From Nitrobium sp046350935 (GTDB taxonomy: Bacteria; Nitrospirota; Thermodesulfovibrionia; Thermodesulfovibrionales; Dissulfurispiraceae): a stretch of DNA of 64,000 nucleotides. Below are positions 44,957-54,624 of this stretch, piece after piece. The notes beneath the pieces were generated by a model, which searched no databases, was not told where the DNA came from, and saw nothing but the letters and a program-made list of their open reading frames with translations. The stretch lies in assembly GCA_046350935.1 (NCBI GenBank), contig JAXLZK010000012.1:1-64000 (forward strand). The letters are read 5' to 3'. Every line of letters starts with the position of its first letter. Position 1 is the stretch's first letter. Made by a program: the position numbers and the translations under genes.

Positions 44957-45373
44957 CTACTTCACCTGGGCGGAAGGACCGCCCGGGATGGCGCATTCCT
45001 TCTCTACCTGGTGGAGCCGCTTGACGAGCCGTCGCCGTATCTCGTTCTTGTCCCTGATATCCGAAAAATAGCAGACGGTAATCCCGACCGTGGCAACGAG
45101 GGCGGACAGGGGGCCCAGATAGAGGTACCCTGGCCCAACTCCGTACAGCCCCACAATGATCGCGGCGGAAAGCCCTGCGATCGCGGCGCCGATAGCCGCC
45201 GACCAGGGGCTATCCCGCACGGTCTCGTCGGTGACGATCTTCTGGTCCTCCTCGTTCAGGCTCCTTGTCAACTGGACTTCCTCGATACTGCCCTTGAAGG
45301 CGATAAAGGCGAAGAGTATCGCCAGAGCAAATAGAATGATGCCGATTGTCAGCACCCCTGCAAACGTGAACAT
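44957..45373 (-). CDS. Small membrane protein, possible transporter partner
   Basis: A 138-aa protein with three likely membrane segments (about 5-27, 62-79 and 83-100) and charged ends, KRLHQVEKE near the C-terminus. I do not recognise a family. It follows the sodium:solute symporter gene by 57 bases on the same strand. Some symporters of that superfamily work with a small membrane protein, so a partner role is a fair guess. It is the last gene of the transporter operon. Confidence 0.7.
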   Translation of the reverse strand: MFTFAGVLTIGIILFALAILFAFIAFKGSIEEVQLTRSLNEEDQKIVTDETVRDSPWSAAIGAAIAGLSAAIIVGLYGVGPGYLYLGPLSALVATVGITVCYFSDIRDKNEIRRRLVKRLHQVEKECAIPGGPSAQVK

Positions 45374-45430
45374 GGGATCTCCCTCCTGAATTTGTGCGTT
45401 AGTACTCCTGAATCCGTCATCCTGCTCCTC

Positions 45431-46909
45431 CTAATGCTTAAGGTCCTGCACATTTCTGAGGTAACTTTCATGAAAGGTATCCGGCTTCGCCGAGCTCCAA
45501 ATAAGGGGAACGATAAGACTGATCAGGAGGATGGTGAGCGTCCCGAAGAATTCACCCTTCGTGAAGTAAATGGGCATACCGATCACAATTGAAAGGATGA
45601 TCCCCCAGAGAGTGCCCTGCCCGTTCGTTTTTTTCCAGAAGACCGCCAGGATCAACGGGATAAGGACGGATGTCTTCAGCGCATACGTAACCAGGACGAT
45701 GGTGACGAAATCCACCCCGGTCAGGATGATCAGGATGGCGAGAATACCGACGAGAGCCACGGCAAGACGGGTGTAGGCGAGGAGCTTCTTATCGGATACG
45801 TTGGGGTTGATCCTTTTCACGATATCGACGCTCACTACGGAACTGGTGCCGATAAAAGCGGCGTCGATGGTGGAAAGACAGGCGGACATGATGGCGATGG
45901 AGTAAAGGATAATCAGCCATCCGGGCAGCCCGAGGTGGGAAACCACAAAGGGGCCGACTGCTGCGGCATCACCGCCCAACTGGGTCTTCACATCGAGCCC
46001 CATCGCCGCCCCGACCAGGCCCAGCAGACCGAAGCAGATGGGAATCCCGTAAAACCAGGTACCGCCCCACAGGAAGATTTTGCCCACGTATTTGGATTTT
46101 ACCGCCCAGATCCTCTCCCAGAAGGTCTGGTCGCTCACCGTGTTGGACAGCAATCCGAGGGCGAGCGTGACGCCGAAAGCGATAGCCGTGTTCGGGTCGC
46201 TCCACTGCAGGAACTCGGGTGCCTTGGATTTGGTGAGGGCATCCAGAACGGGAACAGGGCCGCCGACCTTCTCAAAAACGGCGACTACCACCACCGCGGC
46301 GGGAACGGTAATGAGGAACGTCTGAATCGCGGCGGTCACCGCCGAATTCCACATCCCCCCGATGCTGACGTAGACAATTACCACGATTCCGGCAATGATG
46401 GGGACGACCCGCCAGTCGATCCCGTAGATGTTCGACATTACGACGGAGGTGCCCTTCAGGTTGATCAGGGCCATGATGAAGCAGCCGAACAGCATGGAAG
46501 CGATAAAGACATTATAAAGGGCTTTGTGACCGGGAAAACGGACGGAAATGTACTGGCTCAGCGTATACCCGTGGGGCATATGCTTCCGCAGGTAGATGCC
46601 GAACGGGATGACCAGAATGACCGCTATGCCGTTCGGGATGGTAAACCACCAGAGCCCTGAAACACCAAAGGTATACGTCTGGGCCGAAGACATCATCACC
46701 GCCATCGCCCATGTCCAGGAAGCGATGACGGAACTGACTCCCAGGCCCAATCCGATCCTCCGGCCCGCAACGAGAAAATCGTGGGTACTTCGGACGAAAA
46801 TAGCTCTGATCACCAGAGCGATGCCGATAAACAGAACGGCAAGTCCAAGGAAAACGAGGTAAGCATGCTGCGGCTGCAACCCCGACTGCACCAAACGGAC
46901 ATCCAACAT
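45431..46909 (-). CDS. Sodium:solute symporter (SSF family)
   Basis: A 492-aa integral membrane protein with about 13 helices. Its layout suits the SSF superfamily: GRRIGLGLGVSSVIASWTWA near the start, then GLWWFTIPNG, a long series of hydrophobic segments, and SIAIMSACLSTIDAAFIGTSSVVSVDI in the conserved helix 8-9 region. It probably imports a small organic solute with Na+; the substrate is unknown. ATG 46909 has GGGAGG six bases upstream; an upstream TTG is less likely. It lies downstream of livF in the sigma-54-driven transport operon. Confidence 0.9.
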   Translation of the reverse strand: MLDVRLVQSGLQPQHAYLVFLGLAVLFIGIALVIRAIFVRSTHDFLVAGRRIGLGLGVSSVIASWTWAMAVMMSSAQTYTFGVSGLWWFTIPNGIAVILVIPFGIYLRKHMPHGYTLSQYISVRFPGHKALYNVFIASMLFGCFIMALINLKGTSVVMSNIYGIDWRVVPIIAGIVVIVYVSIGGMWNSAVTAAIQTFLITVPAAVVVVAVFEKVGGPVPVLDALTKSKAPEFLQWSDPNTAIAFGVTLALGLLSNTVSDQTFWERIWAVKSKYVGKIFLWGGTWFYGIPICFGLLGLVGAAMGLDVKTQLGGDAAAVGPFVVSHLGLPGWLIILYSIAIMSACLSTIDAAFIGTSSVVSVDIVKRINPNVSDKKLLAYTRLAVALVGILAILIILTGVDFVTIVLVTYALKTSVLIPLILAVFWKKTNGQGTLWGIILSIVIGMPIYFTKGEFFGTLTILLISLIVPLIWSSAKPDTFHESYLRNVQDLKH

Positions 46910-47143
46910 ACACAACCTCCCTCTTGTTGCGGTATGTTAAACTACCATTCTGCCTTGCCCCTGCTGCCCGGGAGAGATCGAGGAGGTAGATCTTTTTCAG
47001 AAAAAACCAAGTCAGCTGACTATCGGGGAAGCTGGGTTTCCGGGCCTGACCGCATCCCCTGCACCATACGTAAGGTAGAAGCTCGGCAAGTTTCCCTTTC
47101 CTGGAATCGATCTTACAACATCCTGGGCGAAAATACTACCTGC

Positions 47144-47980
47144 TCAGGCAAGGCGGTAGGCGAATTGGCGCTTCCGGAGGTGGTACCGTTTTGTCTCACG
47201 GAAACTCATGGGCCCCTTCCCGCTCATCCCCAGGTACGCCTCCTTTACCTCCTGGTTGGCGCTCAGCTCCCCGGCGTTCCCGGACATGACCACGCGGCCC
47301 CTCTCGAGAATGCTGCCATAATCGGCGTAGCGCAGCGCCACCGCGGTGTTCTGCTCCGCAACGAGGAAGCTCACCGCTTCCTTGCGGTTCAGGTCGCGCA
47401 CGATCTCGAAGATCTCTTCTACCACCTGCGGCGCCAACCCCATCGAGGGCTCGTCCAGCAGGATAAGGGAGGGTCGGGACATGAGAGCGCGCCCGATGGC
47501 GACCATCTGCTGCTCGCCTCCGGAAGTATACCCGGCCTGGCTCGAGCGGCGTTCTTTCAGGCGCGGAAAGTACGCGTAGATCCTTTCCAGCTCCTGTTTG
47601 ACCCGGGAGCGGGCGACTTTCCGGACATATGCGGGCACCAGCAGGTTCTCCTCAACCGTCAGATGAGGGAACACAAAGCGTCCTTCCAGGACCTGGATCA
47701 GGCCGCTGCGGACCAGGTGGAAAGGGGACTGCGCCGTGATGTCATGCCCCTGAAATTTAATGTTGCCTTTTGTTATCTCACCCCGCTCCGTCGTGATGAT
47801 CCTGGATATGGCCTTCAGGGTGGACGATTTGCCGGCGCCGTTCGCACCCAGCAACGCTACAATCCCTCGTTCCGGCACCGTCAGGGAAACCCCTTTTACA
47901 GCGAGAATAACCGAGTCGTACACGACTTCGATATTGTTCACCGCCAGAAGGGCAGTTGCCGGTTCATTTACCTCTTTCAT
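47144..47980 (-). CDS. livF: ABC transporter ATPase, LivF type
   Basis: A 278-aa ATPase of a branched-chain amino acid/amide-type importer. Walker A GANGAGKSSTLKA (49-61), signature YTSGGEQQMVAIGRALM and Walker B LILLDEPSMGLAP are intact. The C-terminal tail beyond about 245 is longer than usual and basic. It pairs with LivG at 51712-52554. It lies after the binding-protein gene and a strong hairpin. Confidence 0.93.
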   Translation of the reverse strand: MKEVNEPATALLAVNNIEVVYDSVILAVKGVSLTVPERGIVALLGANGAGKSSTLKAISRIITTERGEITKGNIKFQGHDITAQSPFHLVRSGLIQVLEGRFVFPHLTVEENLLVPAYVRKVARSRVKQELERIYAYFPRLKERRSSQAGYTSGGEQQMVAIGRALMSRPSLILLDEPSMGLAPQVVEEIFEIVRDLNRKEAVSFLVAEQNTAVALRYADYGSILERGRVVMSGNAGELSANQEVKEAYLGMSGKGPMSFRETKRYHLRKRQFAYRLA

Positions 47981-48008
47981 GCTCTCCTCCCTCCGTTACC
48001 CTCATACA

Positions 48009-48056
48009 CAAAAAGTGCGGACAGACAGGGCGGGACCCTTCGTCCCGCCCTGTCTG
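48009..48056 (-). terminator. Hairpin after the binding-protein gene
   Basis: A perfect 15-bp stem (48022-48036 with 48042-48056) and 5-base loop, with a run of five T residues shortly after it on the minus strand (48010-48014). It begins 12 bases after the binding-protein stop. Partial termination here would give more binding protein than LivF, as is usual for ABC importers. Confidence 0.8.
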
Positions 48057-48067
48057 CAGCGTGTCTC

Positions 48068-49534
48068 TTACTTCTTGACGTCTGCCAAGTCGTACAGCAC
48101 GTCTTTCGGGTTGTTGCAATCGCGGGGAGTGATGTTATTCTCCTTCGCATACTTCTCAGACCGCTCGTGGATAAGGCCCCAGATCTGGTCCTCGTCCGCC
48201 TCGATCCACTTGTCCGTGATCGTCTTGAACTGCTTGCCGTCCCACTGCGTGAACTTTGCCCTGTGTCCGCCGGTGTGGTCCTTGCAAGAGGTCTTTACGT
48301 TCTGCATCATACCGAGCACGCCGTATTCCTTCAACTTGTCATCGGTAAAGTTGAGGTTTTCAAGCCCGTAGCGCTTGTATTGGCCGTTCAGCGGGATATC
48401 ATTCCCGAACTTCGCCATTGCAACCCTCATGGCTTCCACATGGAAGATACCGGCGACCACGCCAAGGTTGTAGTAAACGCTCCCGACCTTTTCCTTGTCC
48501 GCCATGTTCCCTTCGTTCTTCCCGCCGGTGAGCTTGCCCTCATACAGGTCCTTCCAAAGCTGAGTAATCAGCGGCCACTGCCTGCCCGGAGCCTGGGTGT
48601 TGATGCAGACATAGCCCTTCGCTGCAGCCCCTGCCGGGACAACGTCCGCTTCCGAGTTGCTCCAGATGTTTCCGATCAGCTTGCTGTTCGGATAGCCGAC
48701 CTTCGCTGCGGTCTTGATCGCAACAGGGACCATGACGCCCCATCCGCGCAGGAAGACGAAGTCGGGGTTCCACCGCTTCACGTTCAGCCAGATCGCCATC
48801 TGCTCGTTGCCGGGATGGGCCACTTCGATCTGCTGGATCTCATATCCGTACTGCTTCGCCATGGTGTTGTGGAAGTTGATCGTCTCCCTGCCGTAGGCGG
48901 AGCCGTGATAGAGGACGGCGATCTTCTTGCCTTTGAGCTTGTCCATCCCTCCGAGCTTCTGTCCTGCGTACTTGACCATAATGTTGGCCTCGTCGTAGGG
49001 AGTGATCTCGAGCGGGAACTGGTACGGGAAAATCCGGCCGTCCTGGGAGGCCGTATTGCCGTGGTTCGGGGTGATGCTGGGAATCTTGTCAGCCTGGGTC
49101 TTCTCCTGCAGCGCGTAGGCGATACCCACGCTCAGGGGATCGTTAGCGGTCGCGCCGTACGGGCCTTTGTTCTTGTACCGCTCATAGCACTCGACGCCGC
49201 GGGGGGTGTCCCACTCGGTTTCGCACTCATCCCACACTATCGGAACGCCGTTGATACCTCCGTACTTCAGGTTGATCCACTTGAAAAGGTCGATCTCGCC
49301 GCCGTAGTATCCGGTGCCGCCGGCCGCATACGGTCCGACCCGGTAGCTCGCGAGGGGAGTATAAATGATCCTCTTCAAATTGACGTTGTTGTGATCCGTA
49401 AAAGGCTTGCCCTTGGGCATCTTGAGCTCGACATCGGCGAGAACCGCCGTCGACAGCATCATGACAGCAACTACGACGCACAACCCGATTGTTTTCCATC
49501 CACCGAAAACCGTTCTTCCTAATGATCCCTTCAT
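48068..49534 (-). CDS. ABC transporter periplasmic substrate-binding protein
   Basis: A 488-aa exported protein of the Leu/Ile/Val-binding (peripla_BP_6-like) class. A signal peptide (about residues 1-34, ending STAVLA) is followed by the mature two-lobe protein, with LKRIIYTPLASYRVGPYAAG, SITPNHGNTASQDGRIFP and GKKIAVLYHGSAYGRE. It is longer than LivJ (about 370), as in many such proteins beside AMP-ligases. The substrate is unknown. ATG 49534 and GTG 49537 both follow AGGAGG. It lies 204 bases after livM. Confidence 0.9.
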   Translation of the reverse strand: MKGSLGRTVFGGWKTIGLCVVVAVMMLSTAVLADVELKMPKGKPFTDHNNVNLKRIIYTPLASYRVGPYAAGGTGYYGGEIDLFKWINLKYGGINGVPIVWDECETEWDTPRGVECYERYKNKGPYGATANDPLSVGIAYALQEKTQADKIPSITPNHGNTASQDGRIFPYQFPLEITPYDEANIMVKYAGQKLGGMDKLKGKKIAVLYHGSAYGRETINFHNTMAKQYGYEIQQIEVAHPGNEQMAIWLNVKRWNPDFVFLRGWGVMVPVAIKTAAKVGYPNSKLIGNIWSNSEADVVPAGAAAKGYVCINTQAPGRQWPLITQLWKDLYEGKLTGGKNEGNMADKEKVGSVYYNLGVVAGIFHVEAMRVAMAKFGNDIPLNGQYKRYGLENLNFTDDKLKEYGVLGMMQNVKTSCKDHTGGHRAKFTQWDGKQFKTITDKWIEADEDQIWGLIHERSEKYAKENNITPRDCNNPKDVLYDLADVKK

Positions 49535-49738
49535 CACTGCTCTCCTCCTCTGATTAGGAATTTGGGGTCCACTATACTTTTTGATTTCACCGTCAAGCGT
49601 GGTGGTCAGTGACGGCGTCGTTTCCTCCCTGCAACGTCAGAACACTACTCCTCCTGGAACACCTCCTTTCCGGTAAGGCCCGTCTGTTTCCTCCAGCGGC
49701 ACCGGACGCTGAAAGCATATGCGGCCGCCCAGTCTCTA

Positions 49739-50797
49739 TTAATAGGGAAACGGCCACTTCCTGAGCTTGTCCTTCGCCCTCATCCACAAGCGCGCGAGCC
49801 CGTTCGGCTCGACGATCAGCAGCAGAATAACGAGGGTTCCGAAGATCATCTTCGAAATATTCTGTATCTGTGACGGGTCGATGCCGTATTTTCCGAAAGT
49901 GGCATTCATCCAGATGGGAAGCAGGAAGATGAACGCCGCCCCGATAAAGGCGCCCATGATCGTCCCCATGCCGCCCACGACAACCATGAACACCGTGGCA
50001 AACGCCAGCTCGATACTGTATGTTTTCGTATCGAGCAGATGCATGTAGCAATTGACATACAGCGAACCGGCAATACCGCAATAGAAAGAGCTGATTGCGA
50101 AAGCAAGCAGCTTTGTCCGTCCGATGGAAATTCCCATAACGCTGGCGGCGACCTCCATGTCGCGGACAGCCATCATCCGTCTGCCGGTGGTGCTGCGCAT
50201 CATGTTCTTTGCGAGAACCGTAAGGATGATGACGAAAACCAACGCCAGCAAATAGAGGCTTTCAGGGCTTGTGAAAACATAGTCGAAAATCTTGAACGGG
50301 GGAGGCTTCACCTCTCCCTGCGGGTTGTTCCGCTTGAACCATTTGACCGTGTCGAAAAGCCACTGCACGAAGAAATGCGCCGCCAGCGTCGATACAACCA
50401 GGTAAAAGCCCTTGATCCGCAGACTGGGCAGACCCACGAGCACGCCCGCCAGCCCTGCGACGACCCCCGACAGGATCATGCTGATCGGAAACGGTATTTC
50501 GGGAATGCGCATCACCAGGTTGTACGTGGCGAAACCGCCGATCGACATGAACGCGGCGGTCCCGAGCGAGAGCTGGCCGCAGTAGCCCGTCAGAATATTC
50601 AGGCCGAGTGCGGCCAACGCCAGGCTCAGGGTGGGAATGAGGACCGCGATGAGCCAGTAGTCGTTCGCAATGTACGGAATGAGAAAAATCGCCGCCAGCA
50701 GGAGCACCGCGATGATCAGGCGGTCCTGGCGGATCGCGAAGACCTGCTGGTCGGCGGCATAGCTGGTTTTATATTGTCCGATTTCGCGATAGAACAT
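49739..50797 (-). CDS. livM: ABC transporter permease, LivM type
   Basis: A 352-aa permease with about nine helices: LLAAIFLIPYIANDYWL, the conserved LNILTGYCGQLSLGTAAFM near residue 70-88, GLPSLRIKGFYLVVSTLA and VVVGGMGTIMGAFIGAAF. I set ATG 50797, 2 bases after the livH stop; a longer frame upstream overlaps livH and is not homologous. It partners LivH. Confidence 0.94.
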   Translation of the reverse strand: MFYREIGQYKTSYAADQQVFAIRQDRLIIAVLLLAAIFLIPYIANDYWLIAVLIPTLSLALAALGLNILTGYCGQLSLGTAAFMSIGGFATYNLVMRIPEIPFPISMILSGVVAGLAGVLVGLPSLRIKGFYLVVSTLAAHFFVQWLFDTVKWFKRNNPQGEVKPPPFKIFDYVFTSPESLYLLALVFVIILTVLAKNMMRSTTGRRMMAVRDMEVAASVMGISIGRTKLLAFAISSFYCGIAGSLYVNCYMHLLDTKTYSIELAFATVFMVVVGGMGTIMGAFIGAAFIFLLPIWMNATFGKYGIDPSQIQNISKMIFGTLVILLLIVEPNGLARLWMRAKDKLRKWPFPY

Positions 50798-50799
50798 GC

Positions 50800-51684
50800 T
50801 TATACCCTCACCACTGTCTTTTCGCCGAAGAGACCGGAAGGCCTGATCAGGAGGACGAGGAGAGCGAATGCATAGGGCACCCAGTTCTGGATGCCCCCTC
50901 CGATGATGCCTCCGATATAGATCTCGCCCAGGTTTTCCACCGCGCCGACGAGCAGGCCGCCGATGATCGCCCCGGTAATGGAGGTAAAGCCGCCGAGGAC
51001 GAACACCGGGAGAGCCTTCATCGCCACGACGCTGAGGGTAAACTGCACGCCCAGACGCGCTCCCCACATCATCCCCGCCACCAGGGCCACCACGCCCGCA
51101 GTCGCCCACACCACCGCCAGCATCCTGCTCATCGGAACGCCGACCGACAGGGCGGCCACGGGTCCGTCTGCGATCGAGCGCAGGTACAGTCCGGTCCGCG
51201 TCTTATTAAAAAACAACGCCAGCCCGGTAACCAGAATCGTCGCTATTCCCGCAGCGAACAGGTCGAACTTGCTCACCGTGAAGCTGCCCACGATATCGAG
51301 CGCATCGTCCGGTATGCCGAGCTCCAGTCCGTGCACCTCGCCGCCCCACACAAACTGAGCAAGACCTTCGACAATGGAGCTCAAGCCGACAGTAGCCATG
51401 AACAGCGTGATAAGCGAGGTATTTACCAGGTGCCGCAGCGCCACGCGCTCCACGAGGATGCCGAGCAGTATCATCACCACCAGCGTCAACCCTAACGCTA
51501 CCGGGAACCCGAGGTCCATTTCCCGGAAGCTGACAAAGGTAAGCGCCGCGGCAAGAACCATCGACCCCTGGGCGAAATTGAACACCCCTGATGCTTTGTA
51601 TATGAGCACAAAACCTATCGCGACAAGCGAATACATCAAACCGGTCAAGAGACCGCTCACGAACACTTGCAGGAAAAATTCCAT
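50800..51684 (-). CDS. livH: ABC transporter permease, LivH type
   Basis: A 294-aa permease: GLMYSLVAIGFVLIYKASGVFNFAQGSMV is the LivH hallmark at the N-terminus, with GIPDDALDIVG, RSIADGPVAALSVGVPM and FVLGGFTSITGAIIGGLL later. Together with LivM it forms the transmembrane channel. It begins 27 bases after livG. Confidence 0.95.
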   Translation of the reverse strand: MEFFLQVFVSGLLTGLMYSLVAIGFVLIYKASGVFNFAQGSMVLAAALTFVSFREMDLGFPVALGLTLVVMILLGILVERVALRHLVNTSLITLFMATVGLSSIVEGLAQFVWGGEVHGLELGIPDDALDIVGSFTVSKFDLFAAGIATILVTGLALFFNKTRTGLYLRSIADGPVAALSVGVPMSRMLAVVWATAGVVALVAGMMWGARLGVQFTLSVVAMKALPVFVLGGFTSITGAIIGGLLVGAVENLGEIYIGGIIGGGIQNWVPYAFALLVLLIRPSGLFGEKTVVRV

Positions 51685-51711
51685 AATACCTCCCCGCCTG
51701 CTTTCCCCAGA

Positions 51712-52554
51712 CTAATTATGGCTGATGAAATCAGCCACTGCACACTGCGTTGATATTCCCGTCTTATCGGCTTTCGTGCCGAGATACGCCGCGATGACCT
51801 CTTCGTTGCACGCGATTTGCTTCGGCGGACCGTCCGCAATCTTGCGGCCGTAATCGAGCACGACGATGTGGTCGGAAATGTCCATAACGACTCCGATGTC
51901 GTGCTCGATGAGCACCACGGTCATGCCGAACTCGCTGTGCAGCTCCATGATAAAGGCGACCATGTCCTGTTTTTCTTCGACGCTCATTCCGGCCATCGGC
52001 TCGTCCAGCAGCAGGAGCGTGGGCTCAGCGGCGAGCGCCCTGCCCAGTTCGACGCGCTTCTGGAGGCCGTAGGGCAGCTTTCCGACAAGCGTTTTCCTGA
52101 TCGCCTGTATCTGCAGGAACTCGATGATCTCTTCCGCCTTCTGGCGGTTCTCCCGCTCCTCCTGCCTGGCCCTCTTCAACCAGAGCGCCTGCTCCAGGAA
52201 CGTGGACTTCATCTTCAGCGTACGCCCGGTAATGATGTTGTCAAGGACCGTCATCCCTTTGAACAGCGCGATATTCTGAAACGTACGCGCGATTCCCTGG
52301 ATAGCGGCGTCCCGCGGCTTCATATGCCTGTGCCGCTGCCCCTTGAAAACTACGGAGCCTTCCTGGGGGTGGTAGACGCCGTTGATCACGTTCAGCAGCG
52401 AGCTCTTACCCGCGCCATTGGGTCCGATAATGGAGCAGATCTCGCCTTTTGCAACGGCAAAACCGATATTAGTCAGTGCCTTAACACCGCCGAAGCTTAA
52501 CGAAATCCCCTCCAATTCGAGGATTATCTCTCCGCTTTTCTTCCCGTTTGTCAT
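51712..52554 (-). CDS. livG: ABC transporter ATPase, LivG type
   Basis: A 280-aa ATPase: LSFGGVKALTNIGF, Walker A GPNGAGKSSLLNVI, the signature region LPYGLQKRVELGRALA and Walker B LLLLDEPMAGMS, then VLIEHDIGVVMDISDHI. The signature has YGLQ where SGGQ/YGQQ is common, a usual LivG variant. Its start overlaps the AMP-ligase stop by 4 bases (52551-52554), so the two are coupled. Confidence 0.95.
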   Translation of the reverse strand: MTNGKKSGEIILELEGISLSFGGVKALTNIGFAVAKGEICSIIGPNGAGKSSLLNVINGVYHPQEGSVVFKGQRHRHMKPRDAAIQGIARTFQNIALFKGMTVLDNIITGRTLKMKSTFLEQALWLKRARQEERENRQKAEEIIEFLQIQAIRKTLVGKLPYGLQKRVELGRALAAEPTLLLLDEPMAGMSVEEKQDMVAFIMELHSEFGMTVVLIEHDIGVVMDISDHIVVLDYGRKIADGPPKQIACNEEVIAAYLGTKADKTGISTQCAVADFISHN

Positions 52555-54506
52555 AGGGGGACCTCCGAACTCGTCTTTCTCTCGACAACCTGCACATCGC
52601 GAATTTTTACCCCCGCGGGGAACTCCAGGGTCTGCGTGCTCCGTATGACATCGGGGTGAGCCTCCGGAATGCGCCGGTCTTCCTCAAACGTATAGAACAT
52701 ATTGATAAGATCGCCATAACGCTGGACGACCACGTCCCTGCATACGTCCCCGTCGTGGTTCAGCGCGCCGTTGTCGATTTCCTTCGGGAGGACCAGGAAG
52801 CGCCTCACCTGCAGCCTGCCCTGCCCGGAGTCGCACAACTTGGCGTTCGTCTCCTCGACGCACGACTTGATGAGACCGTAGACAGCCTCCTGCTGCGTCA
52901 GGTCGGCGTAGCCCGCATAGATGACGTTGTTCCGGTCCGCCCAGTGGGTGACAACCTCGCCGTCGATGGTGATGCACGCGGTGACAAAGGGCTTTTCGTG
53001 CCCGAAGACCACCGCCTCCTTGATATAGGGGAAGGACTTAAGCATGCACTCCACCACGGCGGGAGAGACGGGGGTCCCGTCGGCAAGCCTGCATTGGTCC
53101 GCCAACGCCCCCAGAACGGTGAGATCTCCCTGCTGGTCGAGACGGCCCATCACGCCGGTCTTCACCCATCCTCCCGCAGCTCCGGCGGCGGTCGCTCCGC
53201 ATCCGTAGTAGCCCTGGAATACGCTCGGACCGCGGAAGGCGATCTCTCCCGAATCCGCAACCTCGATCTGGACCCCTTTTACCGCGGTCCCGACACTGGC
53301 GGGCCTCACCTGGCCGTCCCGCTGAAGGGCGATGAAGGAGCACCCCTCGGGCGGACCGTAGAACTGCTTCAGGTTAATGCCCATGGCGCGGTACAGGCCG
53401 AGTATTTCCGGGCTGGTGCTGTTGCCGCTCGCCAATGCCAGCCGGATGCGGCCGAGTCCCAGTATGTTTTTAAGGGGCGTAAAGATCAGCAGCCGGCCCA
53501 TCGCGTACAGGAAGCGCTGCACAACGGAAACCGGCCTGCCGTCGAGCAGGGCGGGCCCTGTCCGGCGGGCGACGCCCATAAAGTAGCGGAACAAGCCGCG
53601 CTTGAGCACACCGGCATCCTCCATCCGGAGCGTAATCAGGTTAAACAGGCTCTTGTACACCTGCGGGGAGGCGAAATAAAAAGAAGGCCCGATTTCCCGC
53701 ATGTCGGTCACCACGGTCTCGTAGCTTTCGGGGAAATTGACGCAGAAGCCCGCCACGTAAGGCTGCGCAAAGAAGAAGAGGAGGCTCGCGTTCAGCGTCA
53801 TCGGCAGGAAGGCCAGGACCTCTTCGTCTCCGCGCAAGCGCAGCTCTTCGATGCTGCGCGTCGCCGCCGAGATCAGGCTTTCGTGGCTCAGCATAATGCC
53901 CTTCAAGCGCCCGTCGGTGTCCGCAGCATAGAAAACGAGAGCGGTGTCCGTCCCTTTGCCCAGGGCGACCTGACCGGAGAAGAAGTCCGCATTCCCCGCA
54001 TTAAACCGGCCGCCCTCCTGCCGGACGGTGTCGTACGCGCAGAGGCAGGGGTCCACATAGTGCTGCATCCCCCGTGGATTTGCGAAAATAATCGTTTCGA
54101 GACGCGGACAATCTTTTTTCACTTCCAGCAGCTTATCGACCTGCTCCTGGTCCTGCACCACAATGAAACGGCTCTCCGTTTGATTAAGGATAGACGTCAA
54201 TTCATCCCCGGACGCCTCCACCGGAAGAGGAACAGCCGCCCCTCCCAGGCAGTGCGCTGCAGTGATCGCCCAATAGAGACGTGCGTGGATATCGCCTATT
54301 ATTGCAAGATTTTCCCCCCGCTTGAAGCCTCGTGCCGCCAGCCCGCACGCAAAACCGCGCACCTCGTCGGCAACCCGGCTCCAATCCCGGGACTGCCATA
54401 TGCCGAGTGCTTTCTCACGAACTGCGGTCTTCTTTCCGTTGCGCACGGCCTGGTGCAGCAGCAGCTTGGGAAAAGTATCAAGCGCCGAAGTCCCATTACT
54501 TTGCAT
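52551..54506 (-). CDS. Degenerate AMP-binding (acyl-CoA ligase-like) protein of the transporter operon
   Basis: A 651-aa protein with the whole fold of long-chain acyl-CoA ligases but altered catalytic motifs. The P-loop usually YTSGTTGxPKG reads FYAADTDGRLKGI; the YGxTE motif reads YGPPEG; the TGD motif reads TGVMGRLD; and the C-terminal catalytic Lys region, usually LTxTxKxRR, reads LNHDGDVCRD, with no Lys. Adenylation is therefore doubtful. AMP-ligase genes often lead Liv-type importer operons, where their job is unclear. It is the first gene after the sigma-54 site at 54609-54624, and it overlaps livG. Confidence 0.85.
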   Translation of the reverse strand: MQSNGTSALDTFPKLLLHQAVRNGKKTAVREKALGIWQSRDWSRVADEVRGFACGLAARGFKRGENLAIIGDIHARLYWAITAAHCLGGAAVPLPVEASGDELTSILNQTESRFIVVQDQEQVDKLLEVKKDCPRLETIIFANPRGMQHYVDPCLCAYDTVRQEGGRFNAGNADFFSGQVALGKGTDTALVFYAADTDGRLKGIMLSHESLISAATRSIEELRLRGDEEVLAFLPMTLNASLLFFFAQPYVAGFCVNFPESYETVVTDMREIGPSFYFASPQVYKSLFNLITLRMEDAGVLKRGLFRYFMGVARRTGPALLDGRPVSVVQRFLYAMGRLLIFTPLKNILGLGRIRLALASGNSTSPEILGLYRAMGINLKQFYGPPEGCSFIALQRDGQVRPASVGTAVKGVQIEVADSGEIAFRGPSVFQGYYGCGATAAGAAGGWVKTGVMGRLDQQGDLTVLGALADQCRLADGTPVSPAVVECMLKSFPYIKEAVVFGHEKPFVTACITIDGEVVTHWADRNNVIYAGYADLTQQEAVYGLIKSCVEETNAKLCDSGQGRLQVRRFLVLPKEIDNGALNHDGDVCRDVVVQRYGDLINMFYTFEEDRRIPEAHPDVIRSTQTLEFPAGVKIRDVQVVERKTSSEVPL

Positions 54507-54608
54507 GGCTACTGAATCCTCCCCTGTTTGTGACTCTTGCTTCCGCCATATCGGCTCCTCCCCTGCTTGACCGGTCTGTTAAACTTTCTATACAGGATAC
54601 AGTGAAAG

Positions 54609-54624
54609 AGCAACTTCCGTGCCA
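54609..54624 (-). promoter_or_regulatory. Sigma-54 promoter of the AMP-ligase/Liv/SSF operon
   Basis: Minus strand TGGCACGGAAGTTGCT, a perfect match to TGGCAC-N5-TTGCT, 103 bases upstream of the AMP-ligase ATG. The same-strand genes after it continue to 44957 (AMP-ligase, LivG, LivH, LivM, binding protein, LivF, symporter, small membrane protein). Confidence 0.9.
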
